NCBI GenBank assembly: GCA_024364735.1
Contig: JAGFNQ010000854.1
Span: forward strand, 561,856 to 625,855
Direction: 5' to 3'
DNA length: 64,000 nt
Origin: Boesenbergia rotunda
Lineage: Eukaryota; Streptophyta; Magnoliopsida; Zingiberales; Zingiberaceae
Below are positions 1-10,898 of this stretch, in pieces (position 1 is the first letter of the stretch; each line of letters opens with the position of its first letter). Made by a program: the position numbers and the translations under genes. The notes under the pieces were generated by a model. The model had not been told where the DNA came from. It saw nothing but the letters and a program-made list of their open reading frames with translations, and made no database searches.

Positions 1-1329
1 GCTTTTCAAATCATCAACGGCTTTATCGAACGACGTAGAAAGTTTTTAGAAATGATCAGATCGTGTACATCACGTATTATTTTTTAAAATATTCTTAATC
101 AATTTATTGGGAAAAAAATGAATCGACTGACTTTACTCATTTTTCAAAATTAATTAATTAATTTAACTCAACTCCTTGATTCCTCCAACTCAATTCCTTG
201 ATTCCTCCTTCAACTCAACCAACGGATTCAAGGGCTCCCTCCATCACTCTCAGTTAGATGCAACATTTGATGTTTACATTAACGCACAGGGACATGATAA
301 GACTGGATCGGTCAATCATTGTTATATAAAAATCAAAAACCTAACCCCCAACCTTATTTTAATCAGGCGATCACCACCATGAACATTAGAATTTTATCCT
401 GAGCAGAGGCCTACGCCACCTAAGTGATTCACCTGGATCTCCTACTATTTGTTTAATGATTGGCGAAGTGGAACAGCTGTTCACGACAGGTGCCCGTCCG
501 AGCAATGAGCATGTGAGAGAAGTGGATTTTGCCTCATGAGTTACAACAGTTGAGCTGTTGAGATCTTGAGATTAATTTTTAATAGGAAGAAGTGAACTCG
601 CTGTGTCAAAATAAAATATGCAGTTGTGATAGGAAGTAATCGATATCACTTAGCTTATTGAGAGGCAGTGGATTTTAGTGGGGTTTTCTAAGGGAAAAAG
701 TACACGATCGAGAGGGGAAGCATTAAAAGTGAAAGAAAAAGAAAAGTGGACGGACTGTTTGGCCATGGCAGCACACGGCCTAGCCGCCTAGGCCTCTGTC
801 GGCAGTGACGCTGACAACATCTTCATTCAGTTTATTGAAAACAACACTCGCGGGAGTTGGAGGCTGCGCTGGAGATCGCATGTGCCGAGCGGCTGGCTTG
901 ACTCGGACGGGGAGATACAAAAGAGGGAAATGTCGGGTCGAGGGTTTGTTGATATAAATTAAAGAGGGAGGGAAATTGCTGAGGTTTTGGGGTTTAGGGG
1001 TGTCTTGATATTTAAGGATGGAAACAATTTTTTTATGGGTCCGCGGGAATTGAGGCACATGAATTTTTCTCTCGGTCGAGTTTACCTAGGCAAAAGTGTC
1101 TGCGAGTGAAATTTAAAATTTATTCATGTGAAAAAGTATCTTCACCTTTCGGATGAAGCAAAAGAGAGAGCTAACAGTTGAGAAGCGACCTAATCTTGCT
1201 TTATGATGTATGTTATTTGTTTGTCATGATTTCTAAGATGGTCTCATCCTCATCTTCCGCCTCGACAATCCTGATGAGGAGGATAAAGAGGTTGATAGAT
1301 TAGTCTAGAGGTTGATGGAATATATGTTA
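1..1329. other. AT-rich intergenic DNA, no gene seen
   Basis: No open frame here resembles a known protein. The longest, on the minus strand at 780-1058, has no recognisable domain and an unremarkable composition. I see no RNA gene and no bounded transposon before the foldback element at 1330. Confidence 0.5.
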
Positions 1330-1613
1330 AGCTCCGGACACAGTCCGCACCTAACTTCTATATGATTTAAGATTTTATTTTTAAAATTTAGAGATTAAAT
1401 TATAATATTAAATATAAAAAAAATTATTTAAGATTTACAAGTAGTTTGAACAGTAAAATTCCTAGGGTAACAAAATTTGTTATCCTACTAACCTTAGCAT
1501 GTATACTCGTGTAAATCTCAAATATTTATTCGTTTTAAAAATCTTTTTATCTTTAATATTATAATTTAATTTTTAAATCTTAAAAATAAAATTTGACTAG
1601 TATGGTTGGAGCT
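1330..1613. mobile_element. Foldback MITE, candidate TSD TTA
   Basis: The left arm (from about 1365, AT-rich) is largely complementary to the right arm (about 1500-1600), so the segment can fold on itself. The ends read agctcc at 1330 and ggagct at 1613, flanked by TTA at 1327-1329 and 1614-1616. A 3-bp TTA duplication fits the PIF/Harbinger type, but the termini are short, so the family call is an inference. It encodes nothing. The centre around 1460-1485 holds a second small palindrome. Confidence 0.5.
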
Positions 1614-2545
1614 TTAAAAAAATGAAAAACACGGTAGGAGCAAGGTAATATATATATATATATATATAAATTATTTATTAATTCATCAAATCTAAGATTG
1701 AATTCTTAGATGTTTAGAAATTGAGTAGATAAAATGTCATTACCTTTGTCCCGGGATAATATATATATAGAGAGAGACTTTTATCCTAATTATCTTATGG
1801 TTGTCATGAGCATCATGCTTATTTCTTTTTAAATTTTTTTAGTTTAAATACAGCAACACAACTAAATCTTAAATTTTAAATACTAACCACTAAATATATA
1901 TATCAGATGTTTTTTGTTTAGTTATAAGAGATTGCACTTATTTAGATGCAACAAATGTATTCCTTTAGGGCATGTGGATTCAAATTATTTTAAGATAGTG
2001 AATGAGGAATTTCACAAGTTATTTTTAATTTCTGTATTTTTTTTCTTTTCTTATTCTATTTGTCCTTCAATTGAATATTAGATTGTGTTTGAGATTTATT
2101 TGAATAAAATATAAAAAAAGAGCAAATCATAAAATTATACATTGATCATGTGATTGCACAGGTTAATGTTTTACCTTTCCTCTCTTTTCTTCTTCCCATC
2201 TTGATTCATAATGCCCATTAATTTTGGTATCGTTGATTTAATTCTATAAAAAAAATTTATTGATTATCAAAGTAAGGGACGATCCAACAATCTATCATGG
2301 GAAAGTTCTCATATTTGACAACATTTTTTAAAATCATTATTATTTAATCATAAACAATTGAAATGACTCCATAATTAAAATAAAATAATTTCTTATTCAC
2401 AAAATATATGGAGTAAACTAATCTTTTTTATTCATAAAAAAAATATTCTATTTTTTTACTTAATATGAAAAACATAGTCTTGAGGAATTAATCTTGGTTT
2501 AAAGAATTATCATTGATGCAGAAAAGAGTATGAGCACCGCATGAC
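1614..2545. other. AT-rich intergenic DNA with (TA)n tract
   Basis: Very AT-rich sequence with a dinucleotide TA run at about 1650-1669 and short A/T homopolymers. No gene or bounded element is recognised. Confidence 0.45.
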
Positions 2546-2546
2546 A

Positions 2547-2664
2547 TGACCAAAGCTCGACCAATATAAACCTTGATTAGCTTGAAGTAAGCCGAAACTC
2601 ATGGTATGACCAAAGCTCGATCAACATAAACCTTGATTAGCTTGAATTAAGACAAAACTCAGGT
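2547..2664. repeat. Two-copy 60-bp tandem repeat
   Basis: Two consecutive units with an exact 60-bp period (for example ccttgattag at 2571 and again at 2631) differ by a few substitutions. They lie just upstream of the LTR-like remnant and may belong to it. Confidence 0.6.
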
Positions 2665-2757
2665 AGTTACAAAAATAAAGAGGTATTTCCATGTCGGTTG
2701 CAGAGGAGGCGTCGATTATTAAACAGCACGTGTTATAATGAGCAGAGAAAGAGAGGC

Positions 2758-3004
2758 GGCCACCGGAGCTATGGTGCAGCGATAGACGACTAGTCGCTAT
2801 CTTAGGTATCCACGGTTCGATCCCCAATTACGGTACATTTGTAGGAATTTATCTTCCAAATAGGGCGCGAACCTTAGGACGCTGGGCTTCTAGACCGCCC
2901 ACTGCGAGTGCTTCCCGATTTACCCTGATGGTCGGTAGGAAATTTTCGTGTGGCCGAGACGATCGCCCGAAGTTGATTAAAAAAACCTCGTTAATCATTT
3001 TTCA
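2758..3004 (+). mobile_element. tRNA-derived SINE with 12-bp TSD
   Basis: A 247-bp element with a Pol III internal promoter near its 5' end: an A-box-like segment around tggtgcagcgat (2772-2783) and a B box ggttcgatccc (2813-2823). It is flanked by a perfect 12-bp direct repeat, agaaagagaggc, at 2746-2757 and 3005-3016, as expected for L1-mediated SINE insertion. The 3' end is T-rich rather than a long poly(A). It is not a tRNA gene: the segment cannot be folded into an intact cloverleaf by eye and it extends far beyond tRNA length. It sits inside an LTR-like remnant. Confidence 0.75.
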
Positions 3005-3016
3005 AGAAAGAGAGGC

Positions 3017-3310
3017 ACGCCTATTACAAGGATAAGTAAGGGTACCATCCCAAACAATAATAGCGTGAATCAGGGAATGAGGCACAACCATGATAGAGGC
3101 ACGTCCGCACCTATATAAGGTGGCGGTATCAATTGAGAAAGAGGATTCGCAAGACATTAATCTTTGTTATTTTCTCCTTTGGTTATTTTCTTTTCCATAT
3201 CATTTTCCCCTGACTTGAACATTGGAAGGGAGCCTCAAGGTGCACTTTTGCCCTTTCTAATCTCCTGTTAGTCTTTTTCAGCAAATTCAAAATTGACCTA
3301 TTAGAAGTTG
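3017..3310 (+). repeat. LTR-like retrotransposon remnant (left part)
   Basis: A TATA-like ctatataagg (3111-3120) is followed by a T/C-rich leader and a segment resembling the U3-R-U5 layout of plant gypsy LTRs. The sequence is interrupted at 3311 by the CACTA element and seems to resume at 6750, where a decayed segment leads to a PBS-like tggtatcagac near 6922. The assignment rests on layout only; no coding region of the parent element is recognised. Confidence 0.35.
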
Positions 3311-3806
3311 CATTACAAGAATTTTAAGATTCAACAACACCCAATAGATAACGATTTTTTGAAAAATCGTTATTTTTTTCCATTTAACAATGATTTCATT
3401 AAAAATCGTTGTAGTTGGATCATTTTTTAAAAAAAAAGAACTATTTTTAAAAATCATTGTCTTATGTATGTCAAAGACAACGACTTTTTAAAACTGATAT
3501 CTATAAGCTTGTTTTTTGAGCCTACTCCCACGCGCCCTAGCTCCTCCTTTAAATACCCGTGCCTAGCTCCTCTTCCACGCGCGCCCACTTCCCTTCCCTT
3601 TCCTGCAATTTTCACCCGACGCCCACCCTCCTTTCCTCTTCTTCGTTTTCGCCAATGCCAACTCCTCTCCAACGTGCTCGATGCCGACGACCATCTCCAC
3701 TCCTCGGTCGATCGACACTCGCTCGCCACCAACCGAGGTCCCTGTTGCGACTACCACCGCAGATCGCCAACTCTTCTTCCTCTCGGATAGTTGGGGCGAA
3801 GAAGGG

Positions 3807-4157
3807 ATGAAGATTCAGTGCGAGGTTGAGCAGTTGGTGGCGGCCACGGTGATCTGTTTCTCGGATAAGGCCGCCTCTGTTGGGCTTGTGATGCCAAGAT
3901 GCATGCCCTTGGTACGCTTGTCGTGGGCCACCAGAGGTACTCGCTCTTCTCCGGAGGCGACTCCAGCTCCGGCTCCTCTCTTATGCCCAACTGCAACATA
4001 TGCCAAGAAGCTCCTGGTGGTTTCTTTTGTTTGGACGATCCTGCAGTTTCCTATCGAAACTGTGATGTTAAGATACACACAACGAATCCACATGAAGAGA
4101 GCAAGAATCATCATATCATCCAAATTTCTGACCACCATCATGCTGTTCATGCCCAAT
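3807..4157 (+). pseudogene. Captured double B-box gene fragment (BBX21/22-like), frameshifted
   Basis: From the ATG at 3807 the frame gives MKIQCEV and then TVICFSDKAA, the start of a B-box zinc finger. A frameshift near 3873 moves the match to another frame, which continues CWACDAKMHALG, then HQRYSLFSGG, then a second B-box beginning MPNCNICQEAPGGFFCLDDP and ending NCDVKIHTTNPH, with a stop at 4157. The B-box 2 wording is closest to the BBX21/BBX22 (STH2/LZF1) clade as I know it, not to the intact gene at 9748. One first-finger cysteine is gone, as are several second-finger positions. The sequence upstream (3560-3806) looks like a GC-rich 5' leader carried along. It lies inside the CACTA element and is almost surely non-functional as a finger protein. 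Confidence 0.8.
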
Positions 4158-4512
4158 GAAACAAAACAAACTCAATCTGCCCCTCTAAGCGGGATCTGAA
4201 GTTGCCTTCTGCTGGTTACAATACTTATAGCCACTTATTAAATGTTGTGAATTTGTTTTATGCAGTAATTTGAGCTAACATACTATATTCTATTTCATTA
4301 ATTTTCTGCTTGTTTATCTGTGGATATTTACTCGATGTTGCCAGTTATATGCAATATGTAATCAGTAAAAAAAATGACTCTTTAGAATAACATGTATGTT
4401 CTTTGATTCTCCTCCCAAAAAAATAATTGATCTAATATGTAAATTTCTCTAGTATTCTGTCTGCATCTCAATCTCATATGTGTTATTGGAATGTAAATTT
4501 GCTTGATTCAGA

Positions 4513-4803
4513 TTACAAGTTTATGAAATTAAGAGGAATGGCCAAAGAATTTATGCATAAGAACAAACTACAAGAGTGATTGTGGATGGGTCTCCCAATG
4601 CATCATGGTTTAGATCTAGTGTGATTGTGGATGGATTTAGGTTCACATCAAATTGCACCTTTTCAAACAAAAAGGCTGCAGAACAATATGCAGCAAAGTA
4701 TGCACTGAGGCTATTAGAAGCTTCATTAGAAATAACAGTTTGTCTCTTATTCCCATTGCATGTTTCTTCTCTCTTGTCTAGATACTCTTTTCTTTTATTT
4801 TAA
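4513..4803 (+). pseudogene. Captured dsRNA-binding-domain gene fragment
   Basis: One frame gives FMHKNKLQE (4543-4575), the usual start of a plant DRB-type double-stranded-RNA-binding domain. Another frame then gives VDGSPNASWFRSSVIVDGF and TFSNKKAAEQYAAKYALRLL (about 4576-4730), the beta strands and the C-terminal helix with its K-K-A-A-E-Q-x-A-A-K pattern. A frameshift and an apparent loss of the middle of the domain separate the two parts. This is a decayed exon of a DRB-family gene unrelated to B-box proteins, fused by proximity inside the same CACTA element. Possible further exons are at 5772-5848 (ending in cag|gtaag) and 5971-6061, but I cannot assign those to a family. Confidence 0.7.
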
Positions 4804-6749
4804 AACTTATAGAATACATAAAGTTAGTATTATTGTTAGATGAAAGAAGAAAATTTGAAATAAGTTAGTGTTATACAATACTTGAAATAGTTACAGTGAC
4901 TAAAAGATTCAAAATATAAAATAATTTAACATATCAAAATCTTACTGATATTTGTTATGAAATAATATGTTACTTATGAGTTCACATTGCTAAGTATCCT
5001 ACTATTCTGGCGCTGCTACAATAGGTGTGTATCATCTTGAAAGATTTTTTTTATTCTAAATTGATATCCTGAATGTACATTGACAAGTATCAACACCTAG
5101 TACGTATGATAGTTGTATGACCACAAAGAATATCATAGCTCATTGTTCATGTCAGTAATCTGTTTTTTTCCTTGATTATTTTTATGTACATTCAAAGTTA
5201 ATATGCATTGGTCATTGTAAATAATTTTTGTTTTATTCAACATAACTTTGGGCTTTTATTGTAGTAATTTTGTTTTGTATAAAGTGGAACCCACAGTGTT
5301 CATATGTCATTTTATTATTTATGTAATTTTACAAAAATATAGATAATGTTACTCAGTATTGATTAACACTGTCTAGTGTATCATAGTGTAATGAAACTAC
5401 TTGTTTGACTTTTATATCCATGCTAGTTAACCACTACCAAATGAAGAATTCATCAAGTTGATTTGGTCATTGTCAGGAAAAACACTAAACATTTCTGTCA
5501 TTGTTTAGGTTGTAATAAAATTTTATTGCTCACCAATGGTTAATGTAAGATAAGCAGAAGATACCTTTATTATTAAGTTGCTTGTTGGTAATGTTGAGTT
5601 CTGAGATGTTAGTTGGTACTTTTGAAGAAAGAAGAGTGCCTTTAGGGAAATTGCTCAATCCAGTTCTTCAGTTGTATTTTAGTTTGATTTGACTTTCTTT
5701 CTCGGATTTTCCTTCTAGTTTAAACTAGAGAAAATTCAGATTTCAATTCTTATTTTGGCTAACTATTAATGAGCAGGCATCAGGCAGCACACAATCAGCA
5801 CCAAATTTACTGAGAGGACATGCTGCTATACATGGAAGTATTTCTCAGGTAAGTGAATTTATGTAATATTCAGAGATAGTTGAATGGTAGGTAGCAATTG
5901 TATTTTATTTTAATTATTTTTGTATATAGATGAGGAAAATATTTTGAATGCTTTTTTTTATTTATTAGATTAACAAAGTGACCAGTCAACCTGAGGAAAT
6001 GAAGGGTATATTGTTAGCTCAAAGAAGCACTTTCAGTGGCATTCAGGGAAAAGTAAAGTAACTTAGCGACAGATTCCCTATGATTCACAATATACTAGGT
6101 CTTTATCTTTCCTCAACAACATTCTACAAATTTATTACAAGTAAATAATTATTATTGAATTGACTTATCATATATGTGAATTTTGTTTTCACAGATAGGA
6201 AATGATATCTTAGAAGATGCACAAGAGGAGAAATTTGATTCAGCTATGCAAGTTATATTAGAATTCATAAGTGTGATTCTCTATCTACTGTGGATATTAT
6301 TTAGTTGTAAACTTGGGTTAGAAGTTTGTGGAATATGGATATATACTTTTTTGGTTTAATTGTTGGTAGATTATAAGTATACTGATGACATATCCATTGT
6401 AATTCGTGCATATAGGTTCTTGATCAATGATATTTTGATGATGTTTGGACTAATTTTATATAAAGTTTGATTGATATATAGTTTGAAGTGTGTTTGCTTA
6501 ATATTTTTTAATTATTTAAATATAAGACAACAGTTTTGTAAATATATTATTTGTTGTCAAACTGTTGTTTAAATCACACAAAAACAATGGTTTAATACTA
6601 TTGTTAAACTGTTGTCGATCACATTAAAAGATAACGATTTTTAACTGTTATTTTTTAGCATCCTTTTTAACAACACGGCCTTTAACAATAATTTTTTTAA
6701 CCTACGATAATAGTGAAAAATTATTGTTAATAAGTATTTTCTTGTAGTG

Positions 6750-7130
6750 TTGACTCATCGGAAGCCGATTCGTCATGATCCAACCCACTAGTAGCCCATT
6801 CACTAGGATCTGATCCGGAGAAGCCGACTCATCAGGATCCCATTCGCCGGAGCCCGCCCGATAGGAGACAACTTGCTAGAGTTTAATCGAGAAGGAAACG
6901 TATTGACCTAAGCTAACCCTTGGTATCAGACCGGATCTATCAATCATCCTAACATAAAAATGGTCACATCGTGAAACACGTGAAATGAAATGAAAGAAGA
7001 TGAAATTACGTTGCCCAACTCTTAAGATATTTATAATAAAATCATGCATCATGGAGCAGGGATATGGTTTTGTGCTTCTTTCTGGTAAACATGCATGTGC
7101 CCATGCTGTGGGACTCAACATATATTTATG
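6750..7130. other. Right part of split LTR-like remnant; no gene
   Basis: Sequence resumes after the CACTA TSD with short repeats of the gactcatcgg/ccgactcatc type (6753-6815) and reaches a PBS-like tggtatcagac around 6922. A small minus-strand open frame at 6876-7121 has no recognisable domain. Confidence 0.3.
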
Positions 7131-7389
7131 TATATAATATATATAAATGTACTTGTGGTTGAGCCCATGCCTCGCAATTAATATTATCTATACCATCAAT
7201 TCAATTCAAGTAGCTTAAGTAACCATATATTTTCATATGGTTTGATATTATCTAATTCATATTTTTCAATAATATATCTTCATCCCTCCCCAATTAATTT
7301 TGATTTCCTATTTACTTTACTAATTATTTTAATTTCCTGATTTATTTTTTCTCAATTATATGAGACAGTCATGGAGGCCACCTAGTGAA

Positions 7390-7626
7390 CCCTTATAATT
7401 TATCTCCCTTCTAGATAACAGAGGCAATCTTAAAAATATACATTCTTCTAAATAATGATGGTTCATTTAGAGACGCCTGTAATTTATCTTCCTTCTAGAC
7501 AATGAGATTATCCTAGAAGGTTCCTCATAATTTACCTCTCTTTAAGATAATGAAAAGGCATCCTAGAAAATCTTGGTGATTTATCTTTCTTCTAAATAAT
7601 GAAAAGTCATTCAGACAATGAAAAGC
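7390..7626. repeat. Degenerate tandem repeat, about 60-bp units
   Basis: A motif close to atttatctyccttctagayaatga recurs at about 7400, 7480, 7530 and 7578 with variable spacing. It is too diverged to fix a unit length by eye. The hAT MITE is inserted into its right end. Confidence 0.4.
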
Positions 7627-7634
7627 CGCCATAG

Positions 7635-8061
7635 TAGGGATGACAATTTTATCTGAATCCGACGGAGGATCCGACATCCGATCCGAATGGAGGAGGATAT
7701 GGAGGGACTACCAATACCCGATATCCGACCCGAATATCCGATTAAATAAAAAAAATATATATACATTAAAGATTTTTTTTAAACCTATTAATAATTTGTG
7801 TTAATATTAGAATAGATTATATATGTTTAATCTATTTTTAAAATTATAATATATATATTATATATATATATATTTTAACTATATGTTAATTCTAATTACT
7901 TTATTCAATGATATAGTTGGATAGAAAGAAGAAAAAGTATTAGAATATAAGATATCCGATCCTATAATGGGTATAGGTATTCCGATGGATATCCGATACC
8001 CGATGAGTATGGGGATGGAGGATATATAATCCGACCCGAACCCGACCCATTACCATCCCTA
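7635..8061. mobile_element. hAT-type MITE, 8-bp TSD CGCCATAG
   Basis: Terminal inverted repeats begin tagggatgacaat (7635) and end attaccatcccta (8061). Perfect 8-bp flanking duplications cgccatag lie at 7627-7634 and 8062-8069. Subterminal regions are rich in short gatccgac/gatatccg motifs in both orientations, and the centre is an AT-rich (TA)n stretch. There is no coding capacity. Size (427 bp), TSD length and termini fit a non-autonomous hAT element. Confidence 0.85.
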
Positions 8062-8114
8062 CGCCATAGAAAGGATTTCCAAATAATAAAGAAAATCCTA
8101 GAGAGCCTCTTATA

Positions 8115-8502
8115 CCCTATTTGAAAATTTTTTAAGTAAAGGAATTGAATTGCCATTAGGAATTGAATTCAATTCTTATGTTTGGAATAAGTTAGTAAAT
8201 AACAGAATTGAATTGAATTCCTTGATTTGAAATCTATCAGAATTAAATTCAATTCTTATATTTTACCATTTTGTTCTTCAACCAAAATGACGCTGAGTGA
8301 GATATAAGGGTTATTTAGTAATTTTTATTTGTTAGAGCAATTCACTTCACAAATCAGTCCTCTTTATGTCTGATTTATTTTGAAGTGTTTGAAGGGAATT
8401 GAATTTCAATTCCTTATCAATTCCAAGTTAAAAAAGTGTTTCAAACAGTGGAATTAAATTTCAATTCCTGAAAAAATTCAATTCCATCCCTTTTCAAACA
8501 TG
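8115..8502. mobile_element. Probable MITE with ggaattgaatt-rich subterminal repeats
   Basis: The ends read ccctatttgaaaa (8115) and ttttcaaacatg (8502), imperfect inverted repeats. Candidate 3-bp duplications ATA lie at 8112-8114 and 8503-8505. The interior has repeated ggaattgaattnaattc blocks in inverted orientation. The TSD is short and the TIR imperfect, so the boundaries are tentative. Tourist/Harbinger-like is my best guess. Confidence 0.45.
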
Positions 8503-8505
8503 ATA

Positions 8506-9600
8506 TTAATTTATTTCCCCTCCAAATAAACAAGGATTTCACTTGACTGTCAATTACTTATATATTTCAACAACAATTAATCCTCAATTTTTTCAATATA
8601 TATATATTTGAAAATACTTTGATCCATGATTCTTCACGGTTTATTGTAAGGAAAAAAACAGGGCAAGGAGGATTAATAAATCTATTAATTGTGGTCAGAT
8701 GATTAATGAATAAATAATAAAATACTTGGCAAGATACCCTTATCTTTAGGGAATCATATCTCCTTTTGCAAATTAGTTTAGTCTACATGCATTGCACAAA
8801 AACAAAAGGACTCTCTACTTGCAATAATGAATGTAAAATTTTCACTTTGCCCCATCATCATTTGCTAAATATAAAAGGATTATTTTGCAAAGATAAACCT
8901 AGGAGGAGAGCCTCTCTGCTGAAAATCGTGAAGAATAAAAGCATATTAAATGTTGTTTTGGAGTGATTCAATAAAAGTTAGGGGTAAAATGACAAAGGTT
9001 TAAAGGGTGCAGGGTTCGCAAAGGGCATTTTCAAGAACAAAAATTAATTTACTAGTCGAGAAATTTACTCATAATAATGAAAATTATGTTAATTTTGCTA
9101 GTACAAATCAATAGTTTGTTTTTTAAAAGTAAATAGTTTAGAGGACTACCTTATTCGATTAGTAGTCCACTTGCTAGATAAAAAACGATATTGGAAGGAG
9201 TAAAAGAGTACTATATCGATATGTAACAGCTCATAATTTTGTAGTGATCTATTCAAATGATACAAGATTGAGAATTAGATATCTCCTACTTGAGCTTGGG
9301 CAAATATGTAAATAATTTAGTACAAAGTAATGTCGGGGATTCCTCACTATTATATATAATAAAATTTTAATATCATACTTTTTAATTAATTTAATTATAT
9401 AAATTCCGATATCATCGTGTTCAAGGTGTACTTGAGAAATCACAATAGTGAGAAAGTAATGTTTAAGGTTAGGGATTGTTTTTACATTTTACTAAATTTT
9501 TTGGGGTGAAATGTAATATTTTAGTTTATAGGAGCAAAATAGCAAGTAAATAAAACTATTGGAGGGGTTAAAATAAAATATTCTCAAATTTAATTGTAGT
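8506..9600. other. AT-rich upstream region of the B-box gene; no gene seen
   Basis: Contains short A/T runs and two small open frames (8766-8966 plus, 9249-9443 minus) without recognisable domains. It should hold the promoter of the gene at 9748, but I could not single out a convincing TATA box or G-box. Confidence 0.4.
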
Positions 9601-9747
9601 TTAATCGTGGCCACTTGCACAGCTGGCAATTCCCAATCCACAGCATAAATTCCAACAAGGCCTTCGTTCCACTGGCTTCCCACCTGAACTCCCCGGCGTT
9701 GGTCCGCTGCTCCGGCCAACTCCTCCTCGACGGAGTCGAAGAGCTCG

Positions 9748-10898
9748 ATGAAGATACTGTGCGACGTGTGCAGCCAAGAGGCGGCCTCGTCGTTTTGCTG
9801 CGCCGACGAGGCCGCCCTCTGCGAAGCTTGCGACCGGCGGGTTCACCGGGCGAACAAGGTCGCCGGCAAGCACCGCCGCTTCTCCCTCTCCGCCCAGTCC
9901 CACCCCATCTGCGATGTCTGCCAGGTATGGCCAAGATGCGATTTTGATGGCTTCGGGGTGGATCTGCGATCAACAAGTCTGGATTTTTTTTATTTTTTTA
10001 TTTATTTCAGTTCTTTGGATTTGGGAATTGCAGGAGAAGCGGGGGTTCGTGTTCTGCCAGGAGGACCGCGCGATTCTTTGCAGGGACTGCGACGAGTCCA
10101 TCCACAGCGCCAACCAACTCACCATGAAGCACAATAGGTTCATCCTCACCGGCGCACGTCTTTCCGCCGCCCCGATATCCTCCTCTTCCTCCACCGAGCC
10201 GGAGTCGGAGTCGACGCCGGCTAAAGATAGTGCCAAAACCTCCGTTCCGGCGAGAGATCAAAGTAAGGTCTTGATTGTCGACGCTTCTTCCCCCATCGCC
10301 ACAACCAGCTGCAGTACTACCAGCTGCAGCAGCGTCAGGGTGGCCGCCACTGCATCCACGGGCGTCGCCGCCGATTCTACGAGCAGCATCTCGGAGTACC
10401 TAATAAAGATGTGCCCCGGGTGGCGCGTCGAGGACCTTCTCTTCGACGATGCGGCCGTTTTAATGGAGGATTTCGCGAAGGTTCGTGAACATTATTTCGC
10501 CCTCCTGTCCGGCCTACGAAACCCTAAAAATTTCATCTTTTTCGCGCGGAGAAGATAAAGAACAGATTTTTATCATCATCGTTGCGCAGGGAACCGAGTT
10601 GCTTCCGTTCCTGGAGCTGGATCTGGACTGCGGCGTGCAAGAAGCGACGGCGGAGAAGTTCCCAGCGTGGGCGGCGCAGGTGCCCCAGTTCCCTCCGCCG
10701 TATATCTCCGCCGCAGCCTCCGCCGCCGGCGTCGGGCACCACCAGACGTGTCACGCTAACAAGGAGGCAAGTGTCAACTCCCAGCGGGGCGCGAAGACGG
10801 GGCCAGAACAGTTGAGCGAGGACGTATTCATGGTGCCACAGATTTCCCCTGCGCCAACTCCCATCAAGAGGACGAGACACTCGCCTTGGTACTACTGA
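9748..10898 (+). CDS. BBX20: Double B-box zinc-finger transcription factor (BBX20/BZS1-like)
   Basis: Three exons: 9748-9924, 10034-10480 and 10590-10898, joined at phase-0 cag|gtatgg...gcag and aag|gttcgt...gcag junctions, giving 310 aa. B-box 1 (about residues 5-40) starts CDVCSQEAASSFCC with the ALCEACDRRVH half. B-box 2 (about 55-92) starts CDVCQ at the exon 1/2 joint and continues FCQEDRAILCRDCDESIH; all zinc-ligand Cys/Asp/His positions look present. KHNRFILTGARLSA follows. The middle is Ser/Thr-rich. SISEYLIKMCPGWRVEDLL (about 177-195) matches the conserved segment of BBX20-type proteins, and a VPQISP motif near residue 290 resembles the COP1-binding VP motif. There is no CCT domain. 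Family knowledge: such proteins act in the nucleus in light and brassinosteroid signalling, often with HY5 and COP1. It converges with the LPEAT2 gene. The clade call is firmer than the exact orthologue. Confidence 0.9.

Larger units (their letters stand above)
3311..6749. mobile_element. CACTA (En/Spm) transposon carrying host gene fragments
   Basis: The right end reads ttttcttgtagtg (ending 6749), the complement of the canonical cactacaagaaaa terminus. The left end at 3311 is the diverged match cattacaagaat. Both ends abut the trinucleotide TTG (3308-3310 and 6750-6752), the 3-bp TSD typical of CACTA elements. Subterminal regions share short motifs such as gataacgattttt (about 3348 and 6628), the usual transposase-binding repeat pattern. 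No transposase frame is present, so it is non-autonomous. The interior instead carries broken pieces of a double B-box gene and a dsRNA-binding-domain gene on the same strand, which makes it a Pack-CACTA type element. Confidence 0.85.

Noticed and set aside
2757..2830. tRNA gene suggested by A and B boxes
   Set aside because: The segment continues as a 247-bp unit with a 12-bp target duplication and gives no convincing cloverleaf, so it is a SINE.
3464..4199. A functional small B-box protein gene
   Set aside because: Frameshift inside B-box 1, missing zinc ligands and location in a CACTA element make it a captured fragment.
9590..10261. Minus-strand open frames over the B-box gene
   Set aside because: They are antisense shadows of GC-rich exons. 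The plus-strand frame has the zinc fingers and correct splice sites.
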